This document shows positions 14,780 to 22,415 of a stretch of DNA of 64,000 nt, piece by piece. The position numbers were made by a program, and so were the translations under genes. Positions within the stretch are counted from its first letter, which is position 1, and each line of letters starts with the position of its first letter. Source of the stretch: Eubacterium sp. AB3007 (GTDB lineage Bacteria; Bacillota; Clostridia; Peptostreptococcales; Anaerovoracaceae); NCBI RefSeq assembly GCF_000688015.1, contig NZ_JIAD01000001.1, forward strand, positions 868,001 to 932,000. Reading direction: 5' to 3'. The notes beneath the pieces are model-generated. The model ran no database searches and was not told the origin of the DNA. It was given only the letters and a program-made list of their open reading frames with translations.

Positions 14780-17700
14780 TTACTTTACCTTCACTTTCTT
14801 CACAGTCGACCAGCCGCTAGTATAAAGTTTACCGCTTACCTTCTTGCAGCTGCGCACACGCACCTCGACCATGCTCTTTTTCTTAAGCTTCTTGATGCGT
14901 ACTGTTTTCTTCTTGGCCGTGATCACCTTCCATGTGCCGTTGCCCTTCCGGTACGCCACCTGGCAGAAAACACCGCCCTTTGGCTTTCCAACCTTGACCT
15001 TGACGGCTTTACGCTTTCTCTTGATTTTCTTGATGCTGGCTTTTCCGGGCAGGATCCGGAAGGTCTTGGTGATCACTCCGTTGTACGCGCCGGTTCCCTG
15101 GATCCTGACGGTCGCGGTTCCGATGTTCAGGTTGTTGGAATAGGACGCCTTATAGGTGATCTTCTTATCCTTGTAAACGCCAACGATGTTCTGTGTCTGT
15201 TTTTTCCCGTTGTAGACTTTGTCATGGAAACCGCGGAAATACGCGGCCTTGATCCCGATCTTCTGGACCTTCCCTCCCGCGGGCTTGCCCTGCGGATCAT
15301 TCGCAGACTCCTTCACCGTGACCTTGCAGGCGGGATAGAACACATAGGGAACCGATTCACTCTCGATAGAATCCAGTTCGTAGACACCCGTCTTTCCGAT
15401 CTTGAACAGGAGCTTTCCGTTGTCATCCGAAGCCTCGACGCACTTCACGATCTCCCCTGTCTCGGTATTCTTCAGTGTTACCGTTATATCCGGCATCGGA
15501 CCAAAGGTGTTGGAAAGCGCCGAATCATCATAGGTACTGCTGTTCGCCGAATACAGCATTCCCTTCAGTTTCATTGTAAACCGTTCCCCAGCCTTAACCG
15601 TCTTCTCTGGCTCCTCAAAGAACACGTAAGCATTGCCCGGGTTGGTCTTGTAATACACGTACAGATCAACGCGATCCCCATCCTTCAGTGGCAGTTTCCT
15701 GACATCCATGTTCCTGGCGGAGTAGCCGGTCCCGTTGATGCGGTAGGTCAGTCCGTATTCCATACCATCCTTGCCAAACAGTTTTCCTACCGGACTGAGC
15801 ATGCCATTGAGTCCCTCTGAGAAATACTTATGTGCCGTGTGGCCCTTCTCATCCGTATAGAGGTTGGCTTCGTCAAAATCTTCATAGAGCTCACGATGAG
15901 CCGCCACCATAGCATCTACCATGGTGACGCGGTTCTTCGCTCCGGACACCCTATCCTTTCCGTAGCCGGCACCGCTCTCATTGGTGAGCTCCAGTTCCAT
16001 TTTCTTTGGCGGCTGGTTCGGCTCCATGTGCGCGAATACCGTGACCTTGGCGGTTTCCGGAACTTCCTTCTCATCATACGCGGTATCAAACGCCTTGCGT
16101 AGCTTTTTCTCTGCATCTCCCGGTGTGGCCTTATCGACCTCGGTTCCTTGGGCGATCTCCTTGTACTCATCAATGATGCTCTGGATCTCTGCGATGGTTC
16201 CCTCTTCAAACTGGCCCGGCTCTTTGCCTTCTTTCATCAGCGCCAGTTCCTCCTCTGCTTCCTGGATCTTCATCTCAAGGAGTGTCTTGTTCGTCGCGCT
16301 GGGTTTGCTAGCCGGGGTAGTGGTCACATCAAGGATCTCCGGATCTTTGTTTCCTGCCGTATAGAACCACTTACATTCCAAATAGTTCTCCGACTGAACG
16401 ACGAACTGTACTCGTTCTTTCTCCTTCAGCACATATGCCCCATCCTCCTCGGCTTCCATGGGGCTGTCCGCATTCCCATCGAAGAAGGCCTGAACAGTCT
16501 TGTTCTTCATCTCAGGATACCCTAAGGGAACCTCACACAGGGGCTTGACGCGGTAGGTCCTAGGTTTGCGGATCGCCACCACGGCCTCGTAATCGCGCTG
16601 ATCCGGAATGACACGTGCCGTCTGGGCCAGATAGCCATCTGCCGTCACCGAACAGTTGGTGTAGACGCCGTGCCAGACACTGTACTTGCCATCCTCTGGC
16701 TGAATATCATTTATCTTGCCTACAGAGACTTTGAGCTCTGCCTGGGGAACTGGTTCCCCAGTCTCCTCATCGATGATCTTGACCGTCATCAGGTCCTTAC
16801 AGTCCTTCTCCGGGACAACGGGGATCTCGTAGGTCTCACTCACTGTCTTCGGCACAAAGCTGCCTGTATAGCTGCGGCCTTCTACCTGGTTTCCTGTATA
16901 ATACCCAGAGGCCGCAGTCGTCGTCGCCTTAACCGTATACTTGGTCCCGGGCGTCAACTTGTATTTTCCATCCTGATCCGGTTTCACTTCTCCGGTCTTT
17001 TTTCTGGAAATCTTCCAGGTGACCTTGATCTCTACGCCCTCGGTCACGACTTCACCGGTGCGCACATCCACTGCCTGGATGCTCGCCGCGGACTCTGCCG
17101 GGCTGGCGGACAGATACAGGGTGAACGCCTGTGAGGCCAGAGGCTCCGCAGTCCCAGCATCGATCGCCTCGTCCTTTTCGGTCGGCTTATACAGAGACAG
17201 AGTTGCCTCTACCTTGGTGTCTTCCTTGAGTTCTTCCAGAGAGAAACTGCTGCCCGAGGACTTTGCGCCACCAAACAGCGTCTCATCCGAGAACGTCCAT
17301 CCGCTTTTGAAGATGCCATTCTCCGGCTGCTTAAGCTTCAAGGCCTCTACCTTCTCGCCCTTGTCGTTGTAAGCAGATACCAGATAGCCATCTCCCGACA
17401 GCGTAGCATCGCCCTCGTCCGCAAAGATCCCTTCCGCAACGTAATGCTGCTGGATGTATTTTGCTGCTTCCAGTTTCTTAGAAGGACGCTGTATGCCATC
17501 ACTCACCTTGCTCAATCCTGCAGATTTGATGGTCACCTTGTGATCATACCAGGTATCTCTGCCGTCTCTATAGGCATGCGCCGCGACCTGGATCTCTTCG
17601 TCCAGCGCCCGCACCGGTACAGGCCAGAATGTGAAATGCCCATCCTCATCAGCATAGTAAAGAAGATCGTCTGCATTTGCAGACGCTGCTTTCTTGGCCG

Positions 17701-17989
17701 ATCCAAGGTACAGGCGGTTGAACCCGCTCCCTGAGAGGGACAGCACCGCACTCATAATACCATCCTGCACATACAGGGTACATTTTGAAAACTTGAACAT
17801 TCCGCTGTCCGTGGTGGCCACCGCACTATACGTACCATCCTCCAGCACCTGCGCCGGTGCCGCAGTGGCTTCCTGTATCCCTTCTGTCTCACTGCCATCT
17901 GCCGCAAACGAGACCGATGGCACCATCATGGTCACCACCAACATGACAGACAACATGATTACTGTCAGTCTACTTCCGATTTTCTTCAA
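14780..17989 (-). CDS. large secreted protein with NEAT-like and DUF4430 (transcobalamin-like) domains
   Basis: This 1069-residue protein begins at a TTG codon with GGAGG 7 bases upstream. Its signal peptide ends near residue 29 (SVSFA). Residues 51-160 are a NEAT-like beta domain (DGTYSAVATT to YDHKVTIKSAGL). Residues 300-480 hold two carboxypeptidase-regulatory or PEGA-like modules, and 568-640 a helical linker. Residues 648-780 match DUF4430, related to the transcobalamin C-terminal domain (GLTYRINGTGYSA, then LKDGDRVDLYVYY). A bacterial-Ig-like repeat (VYNGKKQTQN to TKTFRI, 925-978) and a very basic Fn3-like tail follow. A cobalamin riboswitch controls it, so a role in binding corrinoids at the cell surface is likely, by inference. 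Confidence 0.85.
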   Translation of the reverse strand: MKKIGSRLTVIMLSVMLVVTMMVPSVSFAADGSETEGIQEATAAPAQVLEDGTYSAVATTDSGMFKFSKCTLYVQDGIMSAVLSLSGSGFNRLYLGSAKKAASANADDLLYYADEDGHFTFWPVPVRALDEEIQVAAHAYRDGRDTWYDHKVTIKSAGLSKVSDGIQRPSKKLEAAKYIQQHYVAEGIFADEGDATLSGDGYLVSAYNDKGEKVEALKLKQPENGIFKSGWTFSDETLFGGAKSSGSSFSLEELKEDTKVEATLSLYKPTEKDEAIDAGTAEPLASQAFTLYLSASPAESAASIQAVDVRTGEVVTEGVEIKVTWKISRKKTGEVKPDQDGKYKLTPGTKYTVKATTTAASGYYTGNQVEGRSYTGSFVPKTVSETYEIPVVPEKDCKDLMTVKIIDEETGEPVPQAELKVSVGKINDIQPEDGKYSVWHGVYTNCSVTADGYLAQTARVIPDQRDYEAVVAIRKPRTYRVKPLCEVPLGYPEMKNKTVQAFFDGNADSPMEAEEDGAYVLKEKERVQFVVQSENYLECKWFYTAGNKDPEILDVTTTPASKPSATNKTLLEMKIQEAEEELALMKEGKEPGQFEEGTIAEIQSIIDEYKEIAQGTEVDKATPGDAEKKLRKAFDTAYDEKEVPETAKVTVFAHMEPNQPPKKMELELTNESGAGYGKDRVSGAKNRVTMVDAMVAAHRELYEDFDEANLYTDEKGHTAHKYFSEGLNGMLSPVGKLFGKDGMEYGLTYRINGTGYSARNMDVRKLPLKDGDRVDLYVYYKTNPGNAYVFFEEPEKTVKAGERFTMKLKGMLYSANSSTYDDSALSNTFGPMPDITVTLKNTETGEIVKCVEASDDNGKLLFKIGKTGVYELDSIESESVPYVFYPACKVTVKESANDPQGKPAGGKVQKIGIKAAYFRGFHDKVYNGKKQTQNIVGVYKDKKITYKASYSNNLNIGTATVRIQGTGAYNGVITKTFRILPGKASIKKIKRKRKAVKVKVGKPKGGVFCQVAYRKGNGTWKVITAKKKTVRIKKLKKKSMVEVRVRSCKKVSGKLYTSGWSTVKKVKVK

Positions 17990-17991
17990 TT

Positions 17992-18025
17992 AAAAACCTC
18001 CTTTGCATCTCATATGCAACGGAGG
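17992..18025 (-). terminator. riboswitch expression platform: terminator that also masks the ribosome site
   Basis: On the minus strand GGCCTCC leads a stem pairing CCTCC with GGAGG and TTGCAT with ATGCAA (one mismatch, 5-base loop), followed by TTTTT. The GGAGG in the 3' arm (17997-18001) is the Shine-Dalgarno of the TTG-started 1069-residue gene. One hairpin can therefore stop transcription and block translation. It lies about 150 bases below the aptamer. Confidence 0.75.
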
Positions 18026-18175
18026 CCCATATAAAACCGTTCGATCACACAGATTTCCTGTAAGCAACATTACGTAAACATCGGACTCGCCTGCCTAAGC
18101 CAGTACCTTCATTATGCCAAGGTGTGTCCTCTCTCGATCTATACATATAGTCATCCGCTACATATATAAATAATC

Positions 18176-18330
18176 TTTGTGCAGGTCTTCTGGCTCATGA
18201 CGATACGGCCCCTCGCCTTCACAGCAGACAAAGCCATTGGCATAGTGAAGGACCCAAATCAATTACAGCGTCGGGAACGCACAGGACTTTCACCTGTTTC
18301 CCTCTTAGCTCTCTTGCGAGAGAACACAAA
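18176..18330 (-). promoter_or_regulatory. cobalamin (B12) riboswitch aptamer
   Basis: Read on the minus strand, the segment shows GGTGAAAGTCCTGTGCG, then TTCCCGACGCTGTAA, GCCAATGGC, and the B12 box GAGCCAGAAGACCTGC (near 18181-18196). Closing helix P1 is TTTGTG (18330-18325) with CACAAA (18181-18176). An extra hairpin, TCTCTCGCAAGAGAG, lies inside the 5' part. All the hallmark elements of the class I aptamer are present in order. Adenosylcobalamin or another corrinoid is expected to shut off the two secreted protein genes downstream. Confidence 0.92.
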
Positions 18331-18350
18331 AATTGAAACAAACATCACTA

Positions 18351-18379
18351 TTTATATCATATTATTGATGTCTTGTCAA
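18351..18379 (-). promoter_or_regulatory. strong sigma-A promoter of the B12-riboswitch operon
   Basis: On the minus strand a consensus TTGACA (complement of 18374-18379) and TATAAA (complement of 18351-18356) are spaced by 17 bases. The -35 lies inside the last codons of aroQ (Leu-Thr) and the spacer covers its stop. Transcription would start about 14-20 bases before P1 of the riboswitch. Confidence 0.82.
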
Positions 18380-18796
18380 TATCTTCAGTGCCTCGATATA
18401 CCCATCCAGCCCCATGCCCTTCACCGTGGCGATGCAGGCTCTGCGGATATACGACCGCTTGCGGAACGTCTCCCGTTTGTCCGGGTCGGAGATGTGCACC
18501 TCCACCACGGGAAGTCCTACTGTCTTCACCGCATCCAAAAGCGCGATGCTGGTGTGAGTGTAGGCCCCCGGGTTGATCACAATCCCGTCGCAAGTGCTGT
18601 AGGCCCGTTGGATTGCATCGACCAGATCCCCCTCGTGGTTGGACTGGTAGAACTCCACGATCTCCACGTCCAGCGCCTCTGCAGCCCCTTCCATGTAATG
18701 GATCAGATCCTCGTAGGTCTTGCTCCCGTAGATTTCCGGTTCCCGAATCCCGAGCATATTCAGATTGGGACCGTTGATGACCATGACACGCATCAT
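18362..18796 (-). CDS. aroQ: type II 3-dehydroquinate dehydratase
   Basis: This 144-residue dodecameric enzyme removes water from 3-dehydroquinate (third step of the shikimate route). The signature VINGPNLNMLGIREPEIYG carries the lid Arg, and the catalytic Tyr falls in this segment. INPGAYTHTSIALLDAV supplies the active-site Asn and His, and VEVHIS the second His region. The family normally has about 145 residues, so it is complete. Its start overlaps the aroEK stop, and it is the last gene of the aromatic operon. The promoter of the next operon overlaps its 3' end. Confidence 0.95.
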   Translation of the reverse strand: MMRVMVINGPNLNMLGIREPEIYGSKTYEDLIHYMEGAAEALDVEIVEFYQSNHEGDLVDAIQRAYSTCDGIVINPGAYTHTSIALLDAVKTVGLPVVEVHISDPDKRETFRKRSYIRRACIATVKGMGLDGYIEALKILTRHQ

Positions 18797-19983
18797 TTCA
18801 TCTCCTGGTTATTATCGATAAAATAGTCGCTCCACGACTCGTAGAGATCCTTCCGCTCGTCGTACAGCTGCTGCACCGGTGTGGAGATGGAGAGCGGTCT
18901 TCCGTCTGTCTCCAGCTTGTCCAGATCCCGCTTGATCCAGACCACCCGTCCGTTCTGGCGGATAATGTTGTAGTTACGCTTGGTCTTCACCACACCACCA
19001 CCGGTGGCGATCACCACGCCGGTCCGCTTGCAGGCCTTCTCCAGTTCCTCTGTCTCGATCTTCCGGAAGTAGGCCTCCCCCTTCTGGGCAAAGATCTCTG
19101 CAACCGACATGCCTTCCCGTTCTTCCACCATGTCGTCCACGTCCAGGAATTCCCTTCCCTGGGCCTTGGCCATCTTACGTCCCAGCATGGTCTTGCCGGC
19201 TCCCGGCATACCGATCAGGATCATGTTCTGCATCTCCGCCCGCAAGGCTTCTGCTACCTCCAGTATCTCGTCCTTGTCAATGTCCGTCCCCTGGAAGAGC
19301 TCGCTTGACTCCCAGGCTTGCGCGACCAGCATGTCAAGGCCGCTGGCACAGGGGATCCCCCGAGCCTCTGCGTCCAGGATCAGAAGCGTCCGCGCCGGAT
19401 TGTAGATCACATCCACAACGCCCTTCAGTTCGTCGAACTGCCCCAGATCCACCAGCTTCCGCAGGTTGTCCGGGTACATGCCCACCGGTGTCGCGTTGAC
19501 CAGGATCGTAGCATCGTGGTGACGGCCGATGTTGTTGTAGTTCTCCTCTGTGTTGCGGGAGATGACGACGATCTCCTTGGCACCGAGATCCTCCAGCACA
19601 CACTGGATCGTCCTGGACGCTCCTCCGCTTCCGAAGATCAGACACTTCTGACCACCGGGGTAGATCTTGTTCTTCTCCATCAGATAGCGAAATCCCAGAT
19701 AATCGGTGTTGCAGCCGTACAGCGTGCCATCCTCCCGCTTCACCACTGTGTTCACCGCTCCGATCCTGTGTGCGGTATTGCTGATCTCGTCACACATCCC
19801 CGATACGATGGTCTTGTACGGTATCGTCACATTAAACCCCTGGTACTCCTCGGAATGCAACAGGGAGGGCAGTTCCTCTTCCGTCACTTCCAGCAGATCA
19901 TACTCATAATCCCCGAACATCTTATGGATCATCGGGGAATAACTGTGGGAAAGGTGTTCCCCGATCAGACCATACTTAGCCAT
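18793..19983 (-). CDS. aroE-aroK: bifunctional shikimate dehydrogenase - shikimate kinase fusion
   Basis: This 396-residue protein joins two consecutive shikimate enzymes. Residues 1-250 are AroE: the substrate site HSYSPMIH, the catalytic Lys in FNVTIPYK (Lys57), the Asp in NTDYLGF (Asp93), the NADP loop GSGGASRT (118-125) and NATPVGMYP. Residues about 253-396 are AroK: Walker A GMPGAGKTMLG, DVDDMVEEREGMSVAEIF, FRKIETEEL, ATGGGVV and the lid Arg in DGRPLS. Both parts keep their key residues. The two reactions are adjacent in the pathway (dehydroshikimate to shikimate to shikimate 3-phosphate). The reading frame is continuous with no sign of a sequencing join. Confidence 0.93.
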   Translation of the reverse strand: MAKYGLIGEHLSHSYSPMIHKMFGDYEYDLLEVTEEELPSLLHSEEYQGFNVTIPYKTIVSGMCDEISNTAHRIGAVNTVVKREDGTLYGCNTDYLGFRYLMEKNKIYPGGQKCLIFGSGGASRTIQCVLEDLGAKEIVVISRNTEENYNNIGRHHDATILVNATPVGMYPDNLRKLVDLGQFDELKGVVDVIYNPARTLLILDAEARGIPCASGLDMLVAQAWESSELFQGTDIDKDEILEVAEALRAEMQNMILIGMPGAGKTMLGRKMAKAQGREFLDVDDMVEEREGMSVAEIFAQKGEAYFRKIETEELEKACKRTGVVIATGGGVVKTKRNYNIIRQNGRVVWIKRDLDKLETDGRPLSISTPVQQLYDERKDLYESWSDYFIDNNQEMK

Positions 19984-20003
19984 GTTCTCCTCCTAAGTTA
20001 GTT

Positions 20004-20264
20004 CTACACGATTTCCTTCTGATGAGCTCGGCTCATCTTCATAATTACATTATATAACAATTCTATATATTTTTCCATATCCTTATCAACAAGTCCCCTG
20101 ACCTGATCGATCTTCTCCAGTTCCCGGCCAGTATCCATCACGGGCAGGTTGTTTGCCTGCTTGTATCTGGCGATCCCTTCGCAGGTCCGCATGCGCTGCT
20201 GAAACAGTGAGACGATCTCCCTGTCGATCCTGTCGATCTCAGCTCTGTAGTCCTTCAATTCCAT
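20004..20264 (-). CDS. monofunctional chorismate mutase (AroQ class)
   Basis: This 86-residue all-helical protein has the AroQ-type pattern: EIDRIDREIVSLFQQRM (first helix Arg and second Arg), ARYKQANNLPVMDTGRE (Lys, Asp and Arg-Glu) and a third helix ending LLYNVIMKMSR. It converts chorismate to prephenate. I chose the ATG at 20264, one base after the pheA stop and 6 bases past GAGG, rather than the ATG at 20288, which overlaps pheA. The upstream gene also has a chorismate mutase-like N-terminus, so the operon encodes two such domains. Confidence 0.88.
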   Translation of the reverse strand: MELKDYRAEIDRIDREIVSLFQQRMRTCEGIARYKQANNLPVMDTGRELEKIDQVRGLVDKDMEKYIELLYNVIMKMSRAHQKEIV

Positions 20265-20265
20265 G

Positions 20266-21414
20266 TCATACCTCGCTGTAGCTTCCAAGATAACGGAACT
20301 CCGCAGACAGTTCCTGGATCTGGTTCATCAGACGAATAAACTTTTCTGAGTACGCCTCCGCATCGATATCAAAATAGAAGCGGTACACAAAATCCCGACT
20401 GCCGATGGGCCTTGACTCCAGTTTGGAAATGTTGATCCCCAGCGCATTGAAACTGGAAAGCACATTGTACAGCGCCCCCGGACGATGTGCCACGGACAGC
20501 ATCATCGAGGTCTTGTTGGCCCCCGGGTAGATCTCCAGATCCTTGCTAATACAAATGAACCTGGTGTAGTTGTTTTCGCTATCCTGTACAGAATCCTCCA
20601 GGCACACCAAGTCGTAGAGTTCCGTACACTCATAGGAAGCCAGGGCAGCCACATCACGGCGCTGCGAACTAGCCACGCGTTCTGCCGCTTCTGCGGTGTT
20701 GCTGCACACCGTCACCTTCACTCCCGCAAAATTCTTCAGGTAGTCCTGACACTGAAGAATAGCCATCTCGTGGGAAAAGATCTCCCTGATCTCGCCTTGC
20801 TTTGTGCCCTTCTTCGCCAGAAGACAGTGATCGATCTTCAGCCGCACGCTTCGGACGATATAGAACCTGTACTTGCTCATCAGTTCGTAAATGCTGTTGA
20901 CGGAGCCCGCCGTGCTGTTCTCCAGCGGCAGCACCCCGTACTGGCATAGCCCCTGCTCGATGGCAGCGAAAACGCCGTTGAAATTCCTTGCGTACATGAT
21001 CTGCGGCATGGAGAAAAGCCGGTCACAGGCCTGCTGCTGATACGCTCCCTGTACGCCCTGACAGGCTACCATGGCGCGCTCGGGAAATACTCGCGGTGTC
21101 CCTTCGCAGGCATTTCGGATCATCTTGACAAGCTCCGTATCCTCCATCACGGCTGCCCTGGTGTTATCCCGGATCAGCTCGTTCAGGGTGCTGTAGAGAA
21201 CCTTGCTGTATCCGGCAAACTCCGCCGGCGCCTCTCCCGTGATCTCCTCCAGCCTGGTGCGCTCCCGGATCGGATCCAGCACCTGCAGCCCCTGTGCCTT
21301 TCTCTCCTCCGCCAGTTCTGTTGCAAGACGCATGCGCGCGTACAGGCGCTCCATGATTTCTTCCTCCAAAACCTTCGCTCTCTCCTCGCATTCTCCTATT
21401 CTTTTTTCCGCCAT
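20266..21414 (-). CDS. pheA: bifunctional chorismate mutase-like / prephenate dehydratase
   Basis: This 382-residue protein has three parts. Residues 1-90 are an AroQ-like chorismate mutase domain (LYARMRLATELAEERK, DPIRERTRLEEI). Residues 110-290 are prephenate dehydratase: ACQGVQGAYQQQA, GVLPLENSTAGSV, and ASYECTELYDL in place of the usual ASxxAA segment, ahead of NNYTRFICI with the catalytic-region Thr-Arg-Phe. Residues 300-382 are an ACT domain with HRPGALYNVLSSFNALGIN and SKLESRPI for feedback binding of Phe. It forms phenylpyruvate. It lies 3 bases after aroC. Whether the N-terminal mutase is active is not certain. Confidence 0.92.
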   Translation of the reverse strand: MAEKRIGECEERAKVLEEEIMERLYARMRLATELAEERKAQGLQVLDPIRERTRLEEITGEAPAEFAGYSKVLYSTLNELIRDNTRAAVMEDTELVKMIRNACEGTPRVFPERAMVACQGVQGAYQQQACDRLFSMPQIMYARNFNGVFAAIEQGLCQYGVLPLENSTAGSVNSIYELMSKYRFYIVRSVRLKIDHCLLAKKGTKQGEIREIFSHEMAILQCQDYLKNFAGVKVTVCSNTAEAAERVASSQRRDVAALASYECTELYDLVCLEDSVQDSENNYTRFICISKDLEIYPGANKTSMMLSVAHRPGALYNVLSSFNALGINISKLESRPIGSRDFVYRFYFDIDAEAYSEKFIRLMNQIQELSAEFRYLGSYSEV

Positions 21415-21417
21415 TGC

Positions 21418-22413
21418 TTACCTCACATTCTCGGCGATCATATCGTAAAGCGCGATCGCACAAGCCGCCTCCACACAGGGAAGCGCCCTGGGCACGATAC
21501 AAGGATCGTGCCGGCCTTTCACGCGCATCTTTACATTCTCTTTCTGACTGTAACGGATACTCTGCTGTTCTTTCCCGATGGATGGTGTCGGTTTGACGGC
21601 CACCCGAAAGACGATGGGCATCCCGCTGGTGATCCCCCCCAGCGCCCCGCCGTGGTGGTTGGACAAAGCCTTGCTTTCCCCGTCCACAAAACCATATGGA
21701 TCGTTGTTCTCACTTCCCCGCATCCTGCTGCCGGCAAACCCGCTCCCAAACTCAATGCCCTTGACCGCGGGGATCCCAAACACGCATTGGGAGATCCTGT
21801 TCTCCACACCATCAAACATGGGGGCGCCGATGCCGGCAGGCACTCCCTCTGCGGTACACTGGATGATCCCACCAACGGAATCTTCCTCCGCTCTCGCTCG
21901 GTCGATCTCTCCATAGGGATCCTCCCGATTACCGCCGATCTCCAGGATCTCTGCCTGGATATGGATCCCCTGCCGGTGGAGGATCTGCAGGAAGATCCCT
22001 CCTGCGATACAAAGAGGAGCGGTCAGCCTTCCGGAGAAGTGCCCACCGCCTCGCACATCCTCATAGCCACCGTACCGAATGCGGGCAGTGTAATCCGCAT
22101 GCCCTGGACGAGGTACATCCTGCATCTGGCTGTAATCGCCGGATCTGGTGTTGCGGTTGCGGATAATGGCTGCGATGGGGCTTCCTGTCGTCCTTCCGTT
22201 CAGAACACCGCTGAGAAACTCCGGCTGGTCACTCTCCTTACGAGGCGTGGAATACCGGCCTCTGCCGGGGGCCCGTCTGTCCAGGAAGGCCTGCAGTACT
22301 TCCATATCGATGGCCTCTCCAGCGGGAACACCATCGATACTGACCCCAATGGCGGGTCCATGGGATTCCCCAAAGATTGATACTCTGATAGTATTTCCAA
22401 ATATTGAACTCAT
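21418..22413 (-). CDS. aroC: chorismate synthase
   Basis: This 331-residue FMN-dependent enzyme turns EPSP into chorismate by 1,4-elimination. The signatures are GESHGPAIGVSIDGVPAG near the N-terminus, RRAPGRGRYSTPRKE, RPGHADYTARIRYGGYEDVRGGGHFSGR in segments, and C-terminal GRHDPCIVPRALP. I chose the ATG at 22413 (MSSIFGN), which is 5 bases past GGAG; the GTG at 22419 would overlap the aroA stop. It is slightly shorter than typical (about 360), mainly through tight loops. No separate flavin reductase gene is in the operon. Confidence 0.94.
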   Translation of the reverse strand: MSSIFGNTIRVSIFGESHGPAIGVSIDGVPAGEAIDMEVLQAFLDRRAPGRGRYSTPRKESDQPEFLSGVLNGRTTGSPIAAIIRNRNTRSGDYSQMQDVPRPGHADYTARIRYGGYEDVRGGGHFSGRLTAPLCIAGGIFLQILHRQGIHIQAEILEIGGNREDPYGEIDRARAEEDSVGGIIQCTAEGVPAGIGAPMFDGVENRISQCVFGIPAVKGIEFGSGFAGSRMRGSENNDPYGFVDGESKALSNHHGGALGGITSGMPIVFRVAVKPTPSIGKEQQSIRYSQKENVKMRVKGRHDPCIVPRALPCVEAACAIALYDMIAENVR

Positions 22414-22415
22414 AG

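Noticed and set aside
14627..15820. 397-codon plus-strand frame opposite the two secreted protein genes
   Set aside because: It spans the junction of two real genes on the other strand and has no start signal or recognisable domain.
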